From assembly GCF_000340215.1 (NCBI RefSeq), contig NW_006921532.1, positions 2,335,337-2,399,336 on the forward strand: a stretch of DNA of 64,000 nt, written 5' to 3'. How positions within the stretch are numbered: the stretch's first letter is position 1; each line of letters opens with the position of its first letter. The stretch is from Pseudocercospora fijiensis CIRAD86 (Eukaryota > Ascomycota > Dothideomycetes > Mycosphaerellales > Mycosphaerellaceae). Of the stretch, positions 41,323-52,484 are shown piece by piece. Below the pieces are notes generated by a model. That model worked only from the letters and a program-made list of their open reading frames with translations, did no database searches and had not been told where the DNA came from. A program made the position numbers and the translations under genes.

Positions 41323-44300
41323 TCATGTACCACCACCACCTCTCCTCCCAGCCCTTCCATCTGTCCTCTTCCGACTCCAATCCACATCCTTCAACAAAGG
41401 CACCTGCTGCTGATCGCCCCTTCCCCTTCTCCTCACTACACTAACCGGTCTCCTACCCTCAGCCTCAGCATCCTCAACATTCCACTCCCCACCAGACAAC
41501 AAATTATTCAAAGCCCCACCTTTCTTCCTCATCAACTCTTCAAACCCACCTTCCTCCTGAATCCTACCCTGATCCAAAACCACAACTCGTTCCGCCATCT
41601 CCATCATATCTTTATGATGCGTGATGATAATAATCGTGATCTCTCGGCTCCTGTCTTCGACAAGCTCTCGAATCGTCTGGCGAATCATATTCGAAGACTC
41701 CACATCGAGAGCTGAGGTAGCTTCATCCAAGATCAGAACGGAAGGATTACGCACGAGCGCTCTCGCGATCGCGATACGTTGCGCTTGACCTCCTGAGAGT
41801 CCGATTCCCCCTTCGCCGATGGGCGTGTTGTAGGCTTGAGGTAAGGAGAGAATGAACTCGTGGATTGTGGCTGCTTGGGCTGCCGAGGAGATATGAGCGG
41901 GTGTGTTCCGAGGATGGTCTTTGGGGAGACCGTATGCGATGTTTTCTGAGACTGTGGCGGCGAAGAGGGTTGGCGTCTGAGAGACAGGCACGATCATGGC
42001 TCGGAGGGATGGTGTGTAGATGTGTTTGATGTCGCGGCCGCCGAAGGTCAGGTCGCCAGGTCTGGAGCCTGGCACGGTCGCTGTGCTGTAAAGGTCGAGG
42101 AGGAGGTTCGCGATTGTGGACTTTCCGCTTCCTGAGCCGCCAACGATGGCCGTGACGGTGTTGGGTTGGAGCCTAAGGTTGATGTTTTTGAGAATTGTTT
42201 GTTCGGGACGAGATGGGTAGCAGAAGCGAAGGTTGTCAAGGACGATGTCGCCGACCGTGGTGATGCGAGTATCTCCGAGATGCTCGTGGGAGTCTTTGGG
42301 CATCTTGGCGAGACGAAGAAGCCTTGAAGCTGTGTCCTTCGAACTGCCGATTTGAGGTATGAAGCCCAGTATAGCGCTCACATTGGTGATGGTGAAGATG
42401 AGCATTGTGAAGACTTGCAGTACGTCCTTGACGGCGACGCCTTGAGTGACAAATTTGGCGCCAACGTACATGATCATTGCTGTGCTGAATGCGCCTGCGG
42501 AGTCGGACAGACCAAAGAAGAATCCTGCATAGGCAGATCGCTTCATACCGACGCGAAGCGTATAATCGGTCGCTTTGACGTATTTGGCCAGGAAATGCTT
42601 CTCCAGAGTCAAGGCACGAACAGTCTTGATGTTGGTGAATGTCTCTGTGAAGATGGCAGAGGCAGCTTCGGACGCATCATTGCTTAGCCCTTCCCATTTC
42701 TCGGAGACGGCCGCAAACACCTTCGTCACTCCAAAGATGTAGGGCGCGATTGAAAGCGCGATGAGTGTCATTTTCCACTGAGAGCTCATCGCCCATGCCA
42801 GTGAGACGAGCGTCATTAGAGCAGCGACGTACGTTAGTGCTGCAAAACGACCAAGCAAGTTTCGCATCTCTTCGGCATTGCGGTCGAGACTCTCCGTCAG
42901 TCTTGAGACACCATTCTCCTCTTTCTCGAAGAAGTCTCTACTTTGGTCCAGAATACGTTCATACGCATTGAGACGCACAGCGTCGACCCACCACTGACCA
43001 CATATTTCGAGGAGCAGACGGTATGTGTACGTCCCAGAGGCGTCAACCAAGGCAATGCCTAGAATTGCAAGCGCGTAGACAAGTTGCTTATTCTTTGCAC
43101 CTCCAGGAATGGCGTAGGTCTCCAGTAGCTTCGACAGCACGAATGAGAATATCGGAGAGCTCACAGCATGAATGGTGGCCCCCAACCAGCCGACTATCAA
43201 CACAACACGGGCTTGCCAGCTGAGGTTCGGCCATATAGTGCGAAAGATGACCTTGAGCTTCTTGTTGTTCTCCTCGATGTCCGTCTCAGCTTCACCGCCG
43301 CCTTCCAATTTTGCCAGCGCGTCCTCTGGGCCAGTCAACGGTATCTCTTCAATATCTTGAAGTGGTCGTCTTTTCCTCGCTGCACCAGAGACCGGCCGTC
43401 TAGCTTCGGCAGCAAACATTCCAGTCTGATTGACAAGCTTCTCAAACGCTTGCGACCAACGCGTAGCACCACCCGGACTGCTGCGATCTGAAGGCGTGGT
43501 TTGAGTCGGTGAAGGCGGCGAGCGTTTCTGCCCAATTCCTGGTGTGTCTACAGGAGAGAAATTTCCAGCCAAGCGCATCCATGGCGATGCGAAGGCTGAT
43601 GAAGGACCTGTCTGGTATGCACGCATCATAGGCATTGGGCTGCCCTCTTGAAAGACATTAGGCAACTTTGACTGCCTTTTGATCTTGGTCTCAGTTCTGG
43701 TCAGCGCTGCATCGAGAGGATCGAAGTACGAGCCGGAGCGATCGTGGTAGATGTGAAGTGACTCCAATGAGTCCGTGTCCATAAGCGATTCTTCATCGGT
43801 CGAGTGGCGGGCTAAAAGAGGTGAGTTCAACATTTTCTCTTCCTCGGAGAGGAAATCTTGGAACGGCGTTCCTTTCATCTTCTCCATATGCTTGCGATAA
43901 CCTTCTTGTACGAGTCTGCTGTTCTCCAGAAGGTAGATGTAGTCGTCAGGTGTGATCTGAGAGATATCGTGGGTGATGATGATAGTGGTCTTGCCCTGAC
44001 GCCAACGCCGGATCGCTTCCATGATGAGAGTCCTAGTGATGTGGTCGAGCGCGCTTGTAGACTCATCTAAGATCAGCACTGGCGTGTCTCTTATCCTGGC
44101 TCTTGCTAATGCCACACGCTGACGTTGACCTCCAGACATATTGCCACCTTTAAAGCCTACCATAGTATCAAGCCCTTGGGGCATGTCGTTGATCATTAGT
44201 TGCAACAGCGCAAACTGTACGGCTTCTAAGATCTCCTCGCTTTGCACTTCGCCGTAGTGCTCGCCTCGACCAAAGGCAATGTTTCTGAACATCGTATCAT

Positions 44301-45720
44301 TGAACAGAAGGCTGGTCTGCTCAACCAACGTGACATTGGTCCGTAGCCATGCGGTGTCTAATGACTCAAGCGGAAGGCCGTCCACGAAGATCGTTTCCGG
44401 CGGCGATGTGTAAAAGCGCATCAGCAGTTGACTGATAGTGCTCTTGCCGGACCCAGACCTCCCAATCAGGAACGTGATCTCACCGCTGCGGATCTGCAGG
44501 TTGATGTCTTGAACAGCAAGTATGTCCTTTCGTGATGGGTATGCGAAGGTGAGACCCCTGACCTCGATGTCGCCTTTGCATTGTCCGGGTGAGAGCAAGC
44601 GATCCTTCTTTTCTGCTAACGACTTGTCCTCTACGGAAGCCATGATTTTTCGCAGCGTGTGGCCAGCAGTACGGCCTTTCTCAAGAACAATCATCTGTGG
44701 CAGAATACCTTGAATGGCCTGGAAAGCGCCAATTGCCGAGAAGAAGGTCGTAACCACGTCTCCAGAGTCGATGTGGCCTTGAGCGATCAGCACTCCGCCA
44801 TAGTAGAAGCCTTGGACGAACATGGACACGGAAAGCATGACCACGAAAGCCATCTGAAGGGCGCTCGAATGTGCGACCCATCCGTACCACCGTGCAGCCT
44901 TTGCGATGGCGTCGTAATACTTGTCGCGTTCTAGTCCCTGGCCATTGAAGCATTTCACAGTCTCTATGGCGGCAAAAGCGCTAGTAGAGTACTTTTGAGC
45001 TTCTGTGAGCTTCTCTTGCTGTTTCAACAAATTCTTCTGCATGCCATTGCCTGCCCACACCGCAAGCGCCAGAATGACAGGCGATGAAGCAAGCGTTACG
45101 AGTGTGAGCTTCCATGACTTGAGAAATGCTTGAAGTAAGGAGAGAATTGCGGTCGCGGCCAATGCAAACATCGATCCTAGAGGCTGCGCACTTGCCAGTT
45201 GAAGCTCACGAATCTGAGCTTGCATTCTTGGCAACTGTGCTCCGATACCATTTTTTCGCATATCGTACCATTCCACCTCCTTATCAAGAAGCCCATAGAA
45301 GAGTCGATCGCGTGCGCTCTTGGCCTGCAGCTCACCAAAGGCAAGCCAGGCCATGAACTCGAGGGAATGCAGAACCCAGTTTGCAGCAGCAATGATCGTG
45401 AGGTAAAGGACATATTTCGACTCGCGTTTCATGAATGCTTCATTTTCGAGAGTCCCCGCAGCGTAGCGCGTGAAGCCGTCGAACAGCTCGCCGACAACCA
45501 GGCTCTGTGCAGGACTGGTTGCACCAGCTGCGATCGAGACAACGATGCCAAACACCAGAAGAGGTACATTCCTTCTGGTTGTGAAAGCGAAGAGCGCCCG
45601 CCATGGCGCCGCTTCTTGCTGTTCGTAGGTGCTAGAGTCAGACGCTACAGACTCTGCAATGCTCTCATTTGATGTGTTCCGTGAGTGTTTGCCATGCTTC
45701 CTCGACTTTTCCGCAGCCAT
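41323..45720 (-). CDS. STE6: Full-length ABC transporter, STE6 (a-factor exporter) type
   Basis: Intronless; 1465 aa from the ATG at 45720 (MAAEKSRKHGKHSRN). The frame opens at 45786, but those 22 residues look like leader. The order is TMD1-NBD1-TMD2-NBD2. NBD1 has Walker A GRSGSGKST (~420), signature MSGGQRQR (~527) and Walker B VLILDESTSALD. NBD2 has Walker A GGSGSGKST (~1195), signature LSGGQAQR (~1305), Walker B VLILDEATSALD and a final IIITHH switch His. A long Ser/Thr/Pro linker (~630-830) separates the halves. A full-length ABCB transporter with this long linker fits the fungal Ste6 branch, exporter of farnesylated mating pheromone at the plasma membrane. A general B-type multidrug exporter is the alternative. 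Confidence 0.85.
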   Translation of the reverse strand: MAAEKSRKHGKHSRNTSNESIAESVASDSSTYEQQEAAPWRALFAFTTRRNVPLLVFGIVVSIAAGATSPAQSLVVGELFDGFTRYAAGTLENEAFMKRESKYVLYLTIIAAANWVLHSLEFMAWLAFGELQAKSARDRLFYGLLDKEVEWYDMRKNGIGAQLPRMQAQIRELQLASAQPLGSMFALAATAILSLLQAFLKSWKLTLVTLASSPVILALAVWAGNGMQKNLLKQQEKLTEAQKYSTSAFAAIETVKCFNGQGLERDKYYDAIAKAARWYGWVAHSSALQMAFVVMLSVSMFVQGFYYGGVLIAQGHIDSGDVVTTFFSAIGAFQAIQGILPQMIVLEKGRTAGHTLRKIMASVEDKSLAEKKDRLLSPGQCKGDIEVRGLTFAYPSRKDILAVQDINLQIRSGEITFLIGRSGSGKSTISQLLMRFYTSPPETIFVDGLPLESLDTAWLRTNVTLVEQTSLLFNDTMFRNIAFGRGEHYGEVQSEEILEAVQFALLQLMINDMPQGLDTMVGFKGGNMSGGQRQRVALARARIRDTPVLILDESTSALDHITRTLIMEAIRRWRQGKTTIIITHDISQITPDDYIYLLENSRLVQEGYRKHMEKMKGTPFQDFLSEEEKMLNSPLLARHSTDEESLMDTDSLESLHIYHDRSGSYFDPLDAALTRTETKIKRQSKLPNVFQEGSPMPMMRAYQTGPSSAFASPWMRLAGNFSPVDTPGIGQKRSPPSPTQTTPSDRSSPGGATRWSQAFEKLVNQTGMFAAEARRPVSGAARKRRPLQDIEEIPLTGPEDALAKLEGGGEAETDIEENNKKLKVIFRTIWPNLSWQARVVLIVGWLGATIHAVSSPIFSFVLSKLLETYAIPGGAKNKQLVYALAILGIALVDASGTYTYRLLLEICGQWWVDAVRLNAYERILDQSRDFFEKEENGVSRLTESLDRNAEEMRNLLGRFAALTYVAALMTLVSLAWAMSSQWKMTLIALSIAPYIFGVTKVFAAVSEKWEGLSNDASEAASAIFTETFTNIKTVRALTLEKHFLAKYVKATDYTLRVGMKRSAYAGFFFGLSDSAGAFSTAMIMYVGAKFVTQGVAVKDVLQVFTMLIFTITNVSAILGFIPQIGSSKDTASRLLRLAKMPKDSHEHLGDTRITTVGDIVLDNLRFCYPSRPEQTILKNINLRLQPNTVTAIVGGSGSGKSTIANLLLDLYSTATVPGSRPGDLTFGGRDIKHIYTPSLRAMIVPVSQTPTLFAATVSENIAYGLPKDHPRNTPAHISSAAQAATIHEFILSLPQAYNTPIGEGGIGLSGGQAQRIAIARALVRNPSVLILDEATSALDVESSNMIRQTIRELVEDRSREITIIIITHHKDMMEMAERVVVLDQGRIQEEGGFEELMRKKGGALNNLLSGGEWNVEDAEAEGRRPVSVVRRRGRGDQQQVPLLKDVDWSRKRTDGRAGRRGGGGT

Positions 45721-46257
45721 TGAAGCTAGATGGAAGATGCCATTCGGTCTCGTGGTTCTGCGGGCTGAAGAGCTTGACAGCTGCAAAAGTGTTTGAGGTG
45801 TCGAGATCTCCTCGCACGGGCCATTCTAGAATTCGAGTGAAGTTGCATTTGGACTTCGTGAACAAGGGCTTCGAGATGGGGACCAAGAATGTTCCTTAGT
45901 ATTGTTCTTCACCAGCGCCAAGCCCACTACCTTTTATCTACTTTCTCTGCAGCTGTAAGCCGAACGTCGTTTAACCAGTGTACGGCATTATTGGACTCAA
46001 CACGACCAACACACAATGTGTCCTCCCTCTGTCAAGGTTTACATCGACGTACTGCATATCGTTCGCGGCAGCTTTTGACGCCGGACAACAGTCATGAGCG
46101 GTAGGTAATCTTGACGCGACACGATTTCCAGCGTGGCGGTATTTGTCCTTTTGCGCTGAAGCTGCGGTAGTTGACTTTCTGCAGGTGGATGGATTTGCTA
46201 ACGGCATTCTTAACGGCTCGGGGCACAGGCAAGAGCTTCGGTAATCGCAATGTCGCT
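45721..46257. other. Promoter side of STE6-type gene
   Basis: The region lies between the STE6-type start (minus) and the end of PBDC1 (minus). No gene is seen. Confidence 0.5.
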
Positions 46258-46883
46258 TCATGAAGAGGACTTTTCGGCTTTGGCCTTCTCGCAAATCCAA
46301 TCATTGAGGCCAGCTCGGTTTCTGTGCATAGTCAGAGATAGTGTCATTAGTTCAGGACCTCAACATTCTCACCTGGCGATCTCAATGGCATAGAACTGCA
46401 TGCGCACAGCTTTCACGTATCAGCAACATCACATCTACATCATGTCTTCCAATGCTCACCGAAAATGCTTCCGGTTTCACTATACTCCGTAGCAGGGTTT
46501 GCCCGCAGCATCGTGCCAAAGTTGTAGTCCTCCACCTTGTTCTCATACGCGTTTATGAAGTTACGCCACTTCTCCTTGCCAGCCTTGCTCTTCATTTCGT
46601 CCTCGTTTATGGTGGCTTTGAGATCGAAGTCTGGAAATTCGGTGTTGAAGTGCTCGAGGATCTCGTCGTCCATCTTGGTGAGTCGCAGCTTGGAGCCAGG
46701 CATCTTTTCAAGAATGGCCCAGTAGGTGGACATGTGCTCAACGACTGCGCCCATATCAGATCGTAAAGCTTTAGATATGGTCTCTCTCGGCGTACCTTTC
46801 ACGGCGAACTGCTTCTCGATCTCCTCGAAGTTCTCAGTCTCTTCAGGGTTGATTGGTTGTCCATTTGGGCCGGTGAGCGACAT
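46258..46883 (-). CDS. PBDC1: PBDC1 family protein (yeast YPL225W-like)
   Basis: The model is complement(join(46258..46321,46373..46409,46460..46883)), 174 aa, with a 37-nt middle exon. Frame and family match across both introns: GSIF-AVRMQFYAIEIAR-NRAGLNDWICEKAKAE. The core has the family's WAILEKMPGSKLRLTKMDDEI and FNTEFPDF, then EKWRNFINAYENKVEDYNFG. PBDC1 is a small, widely conserved eukaryotic protein. The yeast member has been tied to co-translational folding of eEF1A; I cite that from memory and transfer it with caution. Without the two short downstream exons the protein would lose its conserved YAIEIARNR end. Confidence 0.9.
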
Positions 46884-47796
46884 CTTGTCCTAGGTGGTTG
46901 GCGAGATCGAATTCGAGATCTGAGTAAGTCGTGATAGCTCGGTAATATGGAGTCCTGTGAAGATAGATCTCCGAGTACACTCCATATATGTCGCGCAAAG
47001 ACACTTTCAGGGTGCACCAAATCTTTTGCCAGTGACGCATCCACGAGGTGAACCCCCACCTTCCCGACCCCAGTCTCCTTGGCGTCCGTGTTGCTCCTTC
47101 TCCCATACATCAACATGAACAGGACGCTCATCGTTCCGCTGCAGACGCACGCGATGCGCTGGCATAGATCACTGATGAATCTAGCCACATCTCGCTCCAA
47201 TCGCACGAAGGACCAGTACGACCATGCGTTCGCCTCCCACATCGCGATCAGAACAACGCGACCGAGTAGTATGCTGTGGCCCATCATGAGAGGATAAGGT
47301 CGAACAACGAGTTTGCACTTATGAAAGACCTCATTACCTTGCGAGGATGCCACTATAGCTGCTCCGCTCCAGGAACGAAATGACGCAGTCCAAAATGGCC
47401 CCCATAGCGCCTTTGATGGAGTATCCGTATGAAGCATTGACCAAAGCGCGATGCAATACCGCCCTCTCTACGCGTACATTTCCCGTAAACATGACTGATT
47501 ACGTTTCCGCGGCCGAGACACAAAGATCGGGGACGTCATTGGACTGGATCGCACAGAAGCCACTGAAGACTCTTTACGAAAGCAGCATCCGTCTTTCAGG
47601 CAATGACACCAGCAAAGATAGACGACGAATTCAAGTGGCAAATTCTGGAGTTCTTTGTAACGAGCCATGGCCGGTCGTGGTATTCAAAACGACAATGGCC
47701 CCGAGAGACCTGCTTTGTTTTGGATCACCCCAAGGCCATATCGTGATCGAGGAAGTGGGTGTGCCTTAGAACACAAATCAAGCATCGACCGTAGTA
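46884..47796. other. Divergent intergenic region
   Basis: It separates PBDC1 (minus) from the secreted esterase (plus). ORFs 46799-47437 (minus, with two hydrophobic patches) and 47380-47769 (plus) are open but lack a family or splice support. A small gene here cannot be excluded. Confidence 0.45.
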
Positions 47797-49164
47797 ATGA
47801 TAGTATTTGCAAGATACATTGGCCTAGTGTGTGTCCTTATCGCGGCTGGCAGGGCTGCCAAGACAGCAGGTTGTGGCAAGGCTCTCGCCAACGGCATCAA
47901 AACCGGGGCCGCAGGCCAAAGCAACAATGTCAGCATTACGAGCAACGGAATCAAGCGATCGTATCTGCTTCATCTACCCAAGAAATATTCTGCAAATGCG
48001 GCACACGGGTTGATATTCTCGTTCCACGGCAGAGGTGAGAGCGGTGCGAAACAGGAGAAGGTTTCGAGATTTTCGGCCTCGACGGTCAACCCGCATATGA
48101 TCGTGGCTTATCCCAATGGCGTCGACAATCAATGGCAAGGAGATCCGAAAGCCAAGACTAATGACATCGGTTTCACGATGGACATGATCAAACAGATCAG
48201 CAACCAATACTGTGTCGACGACGCGATGATATATGCCACAGGCAAGAGCAACGGAGGGGGGTTTGCGGTAAACATTCTTGCTTGCGACCCCAATGCATCA
48301 AGGAAGATTGCAGCTTTCGGTGGCTTTGCTGGAGCATATTATGTGCAAGATGGAAAGCAAGTGAGCAGCTGCGATGGAAGCACTTATCCCGTCGTATGCA
48401 ACCCAGGACGAAAACCGGTACCGATTTTCGAAACGCATGGATCCAAGGACGATGTGATTCCTTATCCTGGAGGCGCGAGAAGGACAAAATGCTTACCGTC
48501 CCTACCGCATTTCATGACTGAATGGTCAAAGCGAAATGGCCTTGGTTCGACAAATGCTTCCACCGCACTCGCTGGCGGAAAAGTGATTAGATATGAATTC
48601 GGCAGCAAGAATGGCCTGAAAGGCATCAACACGCACTACTGGGTATCTGATCTGGGACACAAGTGGCCTGATACTGTTACCAATGGAGACGGGTGTTGTT
48701 CGTACATCAACGCCTCTATGCTCTTTCTTGACTGGGCGAAGAGATGGACGCTTTCGTCCACGCCGAGCACTTCAGTATCCGCAAGCAAATCCTTGGCCTC
48801 CTCGATCCAACCCACATCGTCGGTGGGCACCAAGACAAGTTCAAAGACCACAAGCAAGTCCGCCACCAATACTCCTTCGTCCTCTGAATATCCTTCGCCT
48901 TCATGTCCTGGAGCAAATGGGACGGTATGGAAGACTCCTGAAGGAACCAAGTTCAAAATTTTGTGCGGCTTTGACACCACGGCATCAGTTTATAACGGAC
49001 CAATCTCCAACCTCAAAAGCTTTGGCAAGTGCATCAAGGCTTGCCAGGGGGACACAGCCTGCGGACATGCTGTGTATAATGGAGTCTGCTACCTGAAAAA
49101 AGCCGTGAAAGGCCTTGCGAAGAAGGGCTCCAACGTGAACCGTGTTGCGATCAGAAGCAACTGA
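47797..49164 (+). CDS. Secreted feruloyl esterase-like CE1 hydrolase with C-terminal Cys domain
   Basis: Single exon, 455 aa. The N-terminus MIVFARYIGLVCVLIAAGRA is a signal peptide. The catalytic domain (~25-315) has the oxyanion HGRGESG, the nucleophile elbow GKSNGGG (Ser ~151), THGSKDDVIPYPGG around the acid, and DLGHKWP with the His. This is the CE1 / polyhydroxybutyrate-depolymerase-like esterase pattern found in fungal feruloyl and acetylxylan esterases, which release hydroxycinnamates or acetyl groups from plant cell wall. A Ser/Thr linker (~318-372, likely O-glycosylated) leads to an ~80-residue C-terminal domain with five Cys (CPGANG, KILCGFDT, CIKACQGDTACGHAVYNGVCYLKK), reminiscent of an apple/PAN-like fold rather than a cellulose-binding module. 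Confidence 0.82.
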   Translation: MIVFARYIGLVCVLIAAGRAAKTAGCGKALANGIKTGAAGQSNNVSITSNGIKRSYLLHLPKKYSANAAHGLIFSFHGRGESGAKQEKVSRFSASTVNPHMIVAYPNGVDNQWQGDPKAKTNDIGFTMDMIKQISNQYCVDDAMIYATGKSNGGGFAVNILACDPNASRKIAAFGGFAGAYYVQDGKQVSSCDGSTYPVVCNPGRKPVPIFETHGSKDDVIPYPGGARRTKCLPSLPHFMTEWSKRNGLGSTNASTALAGGKVIRYEFGSKNGLKGINTHYWVSDLGHKWPDTVTNGDGCCSYINASMLFLDWAKRWTLSSTPSTSVSASKSLASSIQPTSSVGTKTSSKTTSKSATNTPSSSEYPSPSCPGANGTVWKTPEGTKFKILCGFDTTASVYNGPISNLKSFGKCIKACQGDTACGHAVYNGVCYLKKAVKGLAKKGSNVNRVAIRSN

Positions 49165-50065
49165 TTACAGCCTGATGATGTTTAACGATCTCTCCTTGTT
49201 CTTACGAATGCTATGTATCAACTACTCCACATCTTCCCCAGCTTCATCAAGAATACATCACCAACAACCACCCTCTCCACCATCTCTCGGTTACTTCCCG
49301 CTGCTCCTTCCCAATGCGTAATAAAGCAAAACTCTATGCCGCCAAGTGCGTGGGATGCTGATCATCTTCAAGCAAAATCATCTCTGCAACCCTTCTGACT
49401 CGTATCTGAGGATGTATCTCGGATGCGGGTGGAGGAGATAAGCGCGTTCGCTTAAGTGCATGGGTGTATGCCGACTTGCGCCGTCTGAGAAGATCACAAG
49501 GCATCGACAAAGGATGCTGCGGTAAGTACTCCGAGAGGATGATGTGTGATGCTCATGGTCGCGTCTAGATCCGGAGCATGACTCGCTTTATTATGTGACG
49601 GAGCGCAAAGTCGTCAGATCGGATTGCAGGAGTTGTGTGTGAAATCATGCGATGTGGCGAAGCGACGCGAGGCTGAGGAGGAGGAGGAGGAGGAGTTGTT
49701 ATCATCATGTCGGTCTCCAACGCCAAGACTGCCTTTCCGATGCTCGACGCAACTACTCGACTATATGCCATGCTGTCTCTGGATCATGATCAACGATGAA
49801 GAGAGATGAGAAGGAAGTAAATCAAAAGCTGCTGACGACGCAATAAGGCTCATCACGAGCACGAGCACGAGCCCGAGCCCATCCTTCCAGCAGCTGCACT
49901 CCACGGTGATCTCGAAGCCAAAGTCTTGCACATCATCAGCTTTCCAGGCTGCTGGGCTCTGGGAGACGATTGGACACCTTGATGGTCGCCCGCGAACAGT
50001 GGTACCTGCATGGTCAAATCGCGCCAACGGAGAAGGCATCCCACGTGGAAATGAATCGCTTTTAT
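49165..50065. other. Intergenic region, no gene seen
   Basis: A GAG/GGA-rich stretch at ~49675-49695 sits in otherwise ordinary DNA. ORFs here are short and antisense-paired. Confidence 0.55.
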
Positions 50066-50093
50066 TACAGCGTCTGAACACATCGGAGCGAAA
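50066..50093 (+). repeat. Isolated copy of the TACAGCGTCT inverted-repeat arm
   Basis: TACAGCGTCTGAACACATCG with the following GAGCGAA matches the arms of the hairpin at 53318-53453 with two mismatches in 27. It is in the orientation of a left end and has a flanking TA. Confidence 0.65.
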
Positions 50094-50380
50094 GTTAGTG
50101 CCCGGTGCCCTGGTAGGTGCATAGTATACTGAGAATGTTGCCTGTGGCGCCACACTTGCAGCGCTGGGAAAAGCTCTCGGGCTTCATCATGAGACTGGCG
50201 TTGGACGAGTAGACAACACGCTCTTGAAGGCTTGAAGCACAGGGCTGAACTTGTTACCTACCATAGCCTCTTCCTGATCAAGCAAGAGCTACAATCAGAG
50301 CGACTCGAGCGCAACAGAGACATGAGCGGGATGCATCATCCATTCGTCTTGCTCCATTTCTGCGGTACTGTTGTACATTA

Positions 50381-51527
50381 TTACGTGAAGAATCCACCGC
50401 GCTCTTTCTGCGCCTTCTGCATGGCTAGGAATGTGAACTCGTCGTGCCCTGGTATGACTTGTCCCCGGGTCGTTCTCTCGAGTTGCTTGAGTCGCTGGGT
50501 CGATCTGAACCAGGCTGGATGATCACGAGCTAGCCATCCCTGCGGAATGCCATCGCGCCACTATTCCTTGTCAGTTTGCAAGGATAATAGTTCTACGTGG
50601 TAAAGAGGCGCTTCAACGTACGTTCTCAATCACATGACAGTGATCGGAAATGAATAGAAATGTGCCACTGTCAGGCATATTGATCTGCATGCCAATGAGA
50701 CCATCGGTGTGGCCAGGCAAGTGATGAAGAGTGATGCCCTGACAGAAGTCCATCGTTCTTTCATCAAACGTCTTCCAATTTCTGCAACGTGTAAAAGTCA
50801 GCTCATGCAGGCCAGCCATAGGCTAGAATATCATGCCAAGATCACCTACAGATCGAGCTTCATGTAGTGCTTGAGGTAAACACCAACATCTGCACCAGTT
50901 GCCACGGACCAGAATGCGCTCCGGAGCTCCAGATCATGCACCCATATCTCAACATCCTTGCGGTCTAGGAACAGGTCCAGGCCTCCAGCATGGTCGAGAT
51001 GCATATGACCAATGATGATCTTCTTCACGTCTTCCAACTTGTGGCCTGTTGCTTCAATGGCCGCGTCGAGCTCGTGGTGCGGCTCATACTTGACTCTCGT
51101 GAACAGGTCCGACACCTGGGGGCCCCAAACTGTCGGGTAGTCTTTTCCGCAGCCGGTCTCCCACAGAATGAGTCCTTCTCTGTCTCACGTCAGAAAGCAT
51201 TATTGCTCCGGGCGGTCAAGGGAGGCCTACATTGGATGCTCGATCAAGACACAGTACATGGGCAGCAGGCGTCTCTTGTTCACGAACGACTGGTTCTCTG
51301 TGCTCTTCATTGACGTGTTGCCGCCTCTGATCACGAAGCCCTCATCGCACTCCAACCTTTGAAAGCGGTGGGATGAGCATTCATCAGGTCGGGGTTGTTG
51401 GCTCGATGCCTGCTACTTACCAGCCCACTTCCAGCAACCAGAACTTTGTGCCGGTTGGACACACGTTGGAGACATGATTCGGCACGGCGCCAGCGGCGAT
51501 CTGATTCTGAATGGCCCTTGATGCCAT
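50381..51527 (-). CDS. Metallo-beta-lactamase-fold lactonase (AHL-lactonase-like)
   Basis: Five exons: complement(join(50381..50560,50622..50781,50850..51179,51231..51356,51421..51527)), 300 aa, all GT..AG with frame conserved. Zinc motif HMHLDHAGG (HxHxDH), PGHTDG with the next His, SDHCHV with the bridging Asp, and the late PGHDEF are all present, and GLILWETGCGKDYPTVWG is the usual lead-in. This is the N-acyl homoserine lactonase / lactone-hydrolase branch of the superfamily, common in fungi as cytosolic enzymes acting on lactones. The natural substrate is unknown and quorum quenching is only a possibility. There is no signal peptide. Start MASRAIQNQIAAG at 51527. The gene lies between two copies of a 27-bp inverted motif. 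Confidence 0.88.
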
Positions 51528-52484
51528 GGCTGCGGTGGTTCGATGCTGTAGAATATGGGGGGTTCAAGTGTGAAGTGCAGCTCTCGCTCGTTTCCATGCC
51601 TGCTTGCTGCATCTCTATGCATCCCGCCACGCCGTTTGCAGCGCGTCATCGTCACGCAGCATGCTGTTCCGGTATGCCCCTCTCTGGAAAGGTGCGGGGA
51701 AGGGGCGGGGTACAGCGTGCAGAGGATTGTCTGACAGGGGGCAACGAATGGCATTGGTTCGCTGGTAGAAAGTCCTCTTCGGGCCTGGTGAGGGGTGCAA
51801 CCGCGATCACACCCCGACAGAAAGTCCCGAAGAAGGCGAAAGAGCAGACGGCAGCACCTTCCTTCACCTGACCGAGACGTGCTGTGGTGCTGAAGAAGTC
51901 GAGGCATGCATGCGTGAACGTGGCACAGGCACAGACGGTGGTGTGCAGTGTGCACTGTGCAAGCAGGTCAGGGCGTCCTGGACGTGAGTCACGTGACGGC
52001 GTAGATCTCAGCGCGGACGCCAATGCGGCCAACCCAGGTCGGAATCGGATCGCTTGCGGTAGGTTCACGTGGGGGTGCACAGCCGAGCCGCGACGCGAAC
52101 CTCAGTAGCAGCTGAACGCATTGGTCTTTGCCCTGACATCGACACTTCAAAGTCGACGGAGGCGCGGACACCTCCCGGCTCGCTCGTCTGGCCATCCACA
52201 GCGATTTGGCTTACTCCGGGCAAGGTACAGACAAGACATCGATCTGTCCAGAGTCTCACACCCACCCATCCCCATCCCCATCCCCATAAACCCCATCCCA
52301 TCCCGGCTGCCGTGCTGCAACTGAAGCTAGGCCGTGGTGCGGCGAGCGCCTAGTGGCGCAAACATTCATCGTGCAAGTCAGCTGAATCATGAATGGAAGA
52401 TGTCGTTGATTGTCCAGGCATTTTAGCGCTCCACTCTTCTGGGTTTCTGCGGGTCCGTCGTACGGTCGTACCAAATCAGCTAAC
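51528..52484. other. Upstream region of the lactonase gene
   Basis: GC-rich, no gene seen. A CCCATCCC/CCATCC microsatellite lies at ~52262-52305. Composition changes abruptly at ~52485, where RIP-type DNA starts. Confidence 0.55.

Noticed and set aside
46799..47437. 212-aa minus-strand ORF overlapping the PBDC1 start
   Set aside because: It overlaps the secure PBDC1 exon in another frame. The hydrophobic patches alone are too little evidence.
47380..47769. 129-aa plus-strand ORF ahead of the esterase
   Set aside because: No motif and no signal peptide; it lies in a divergent promoter region.
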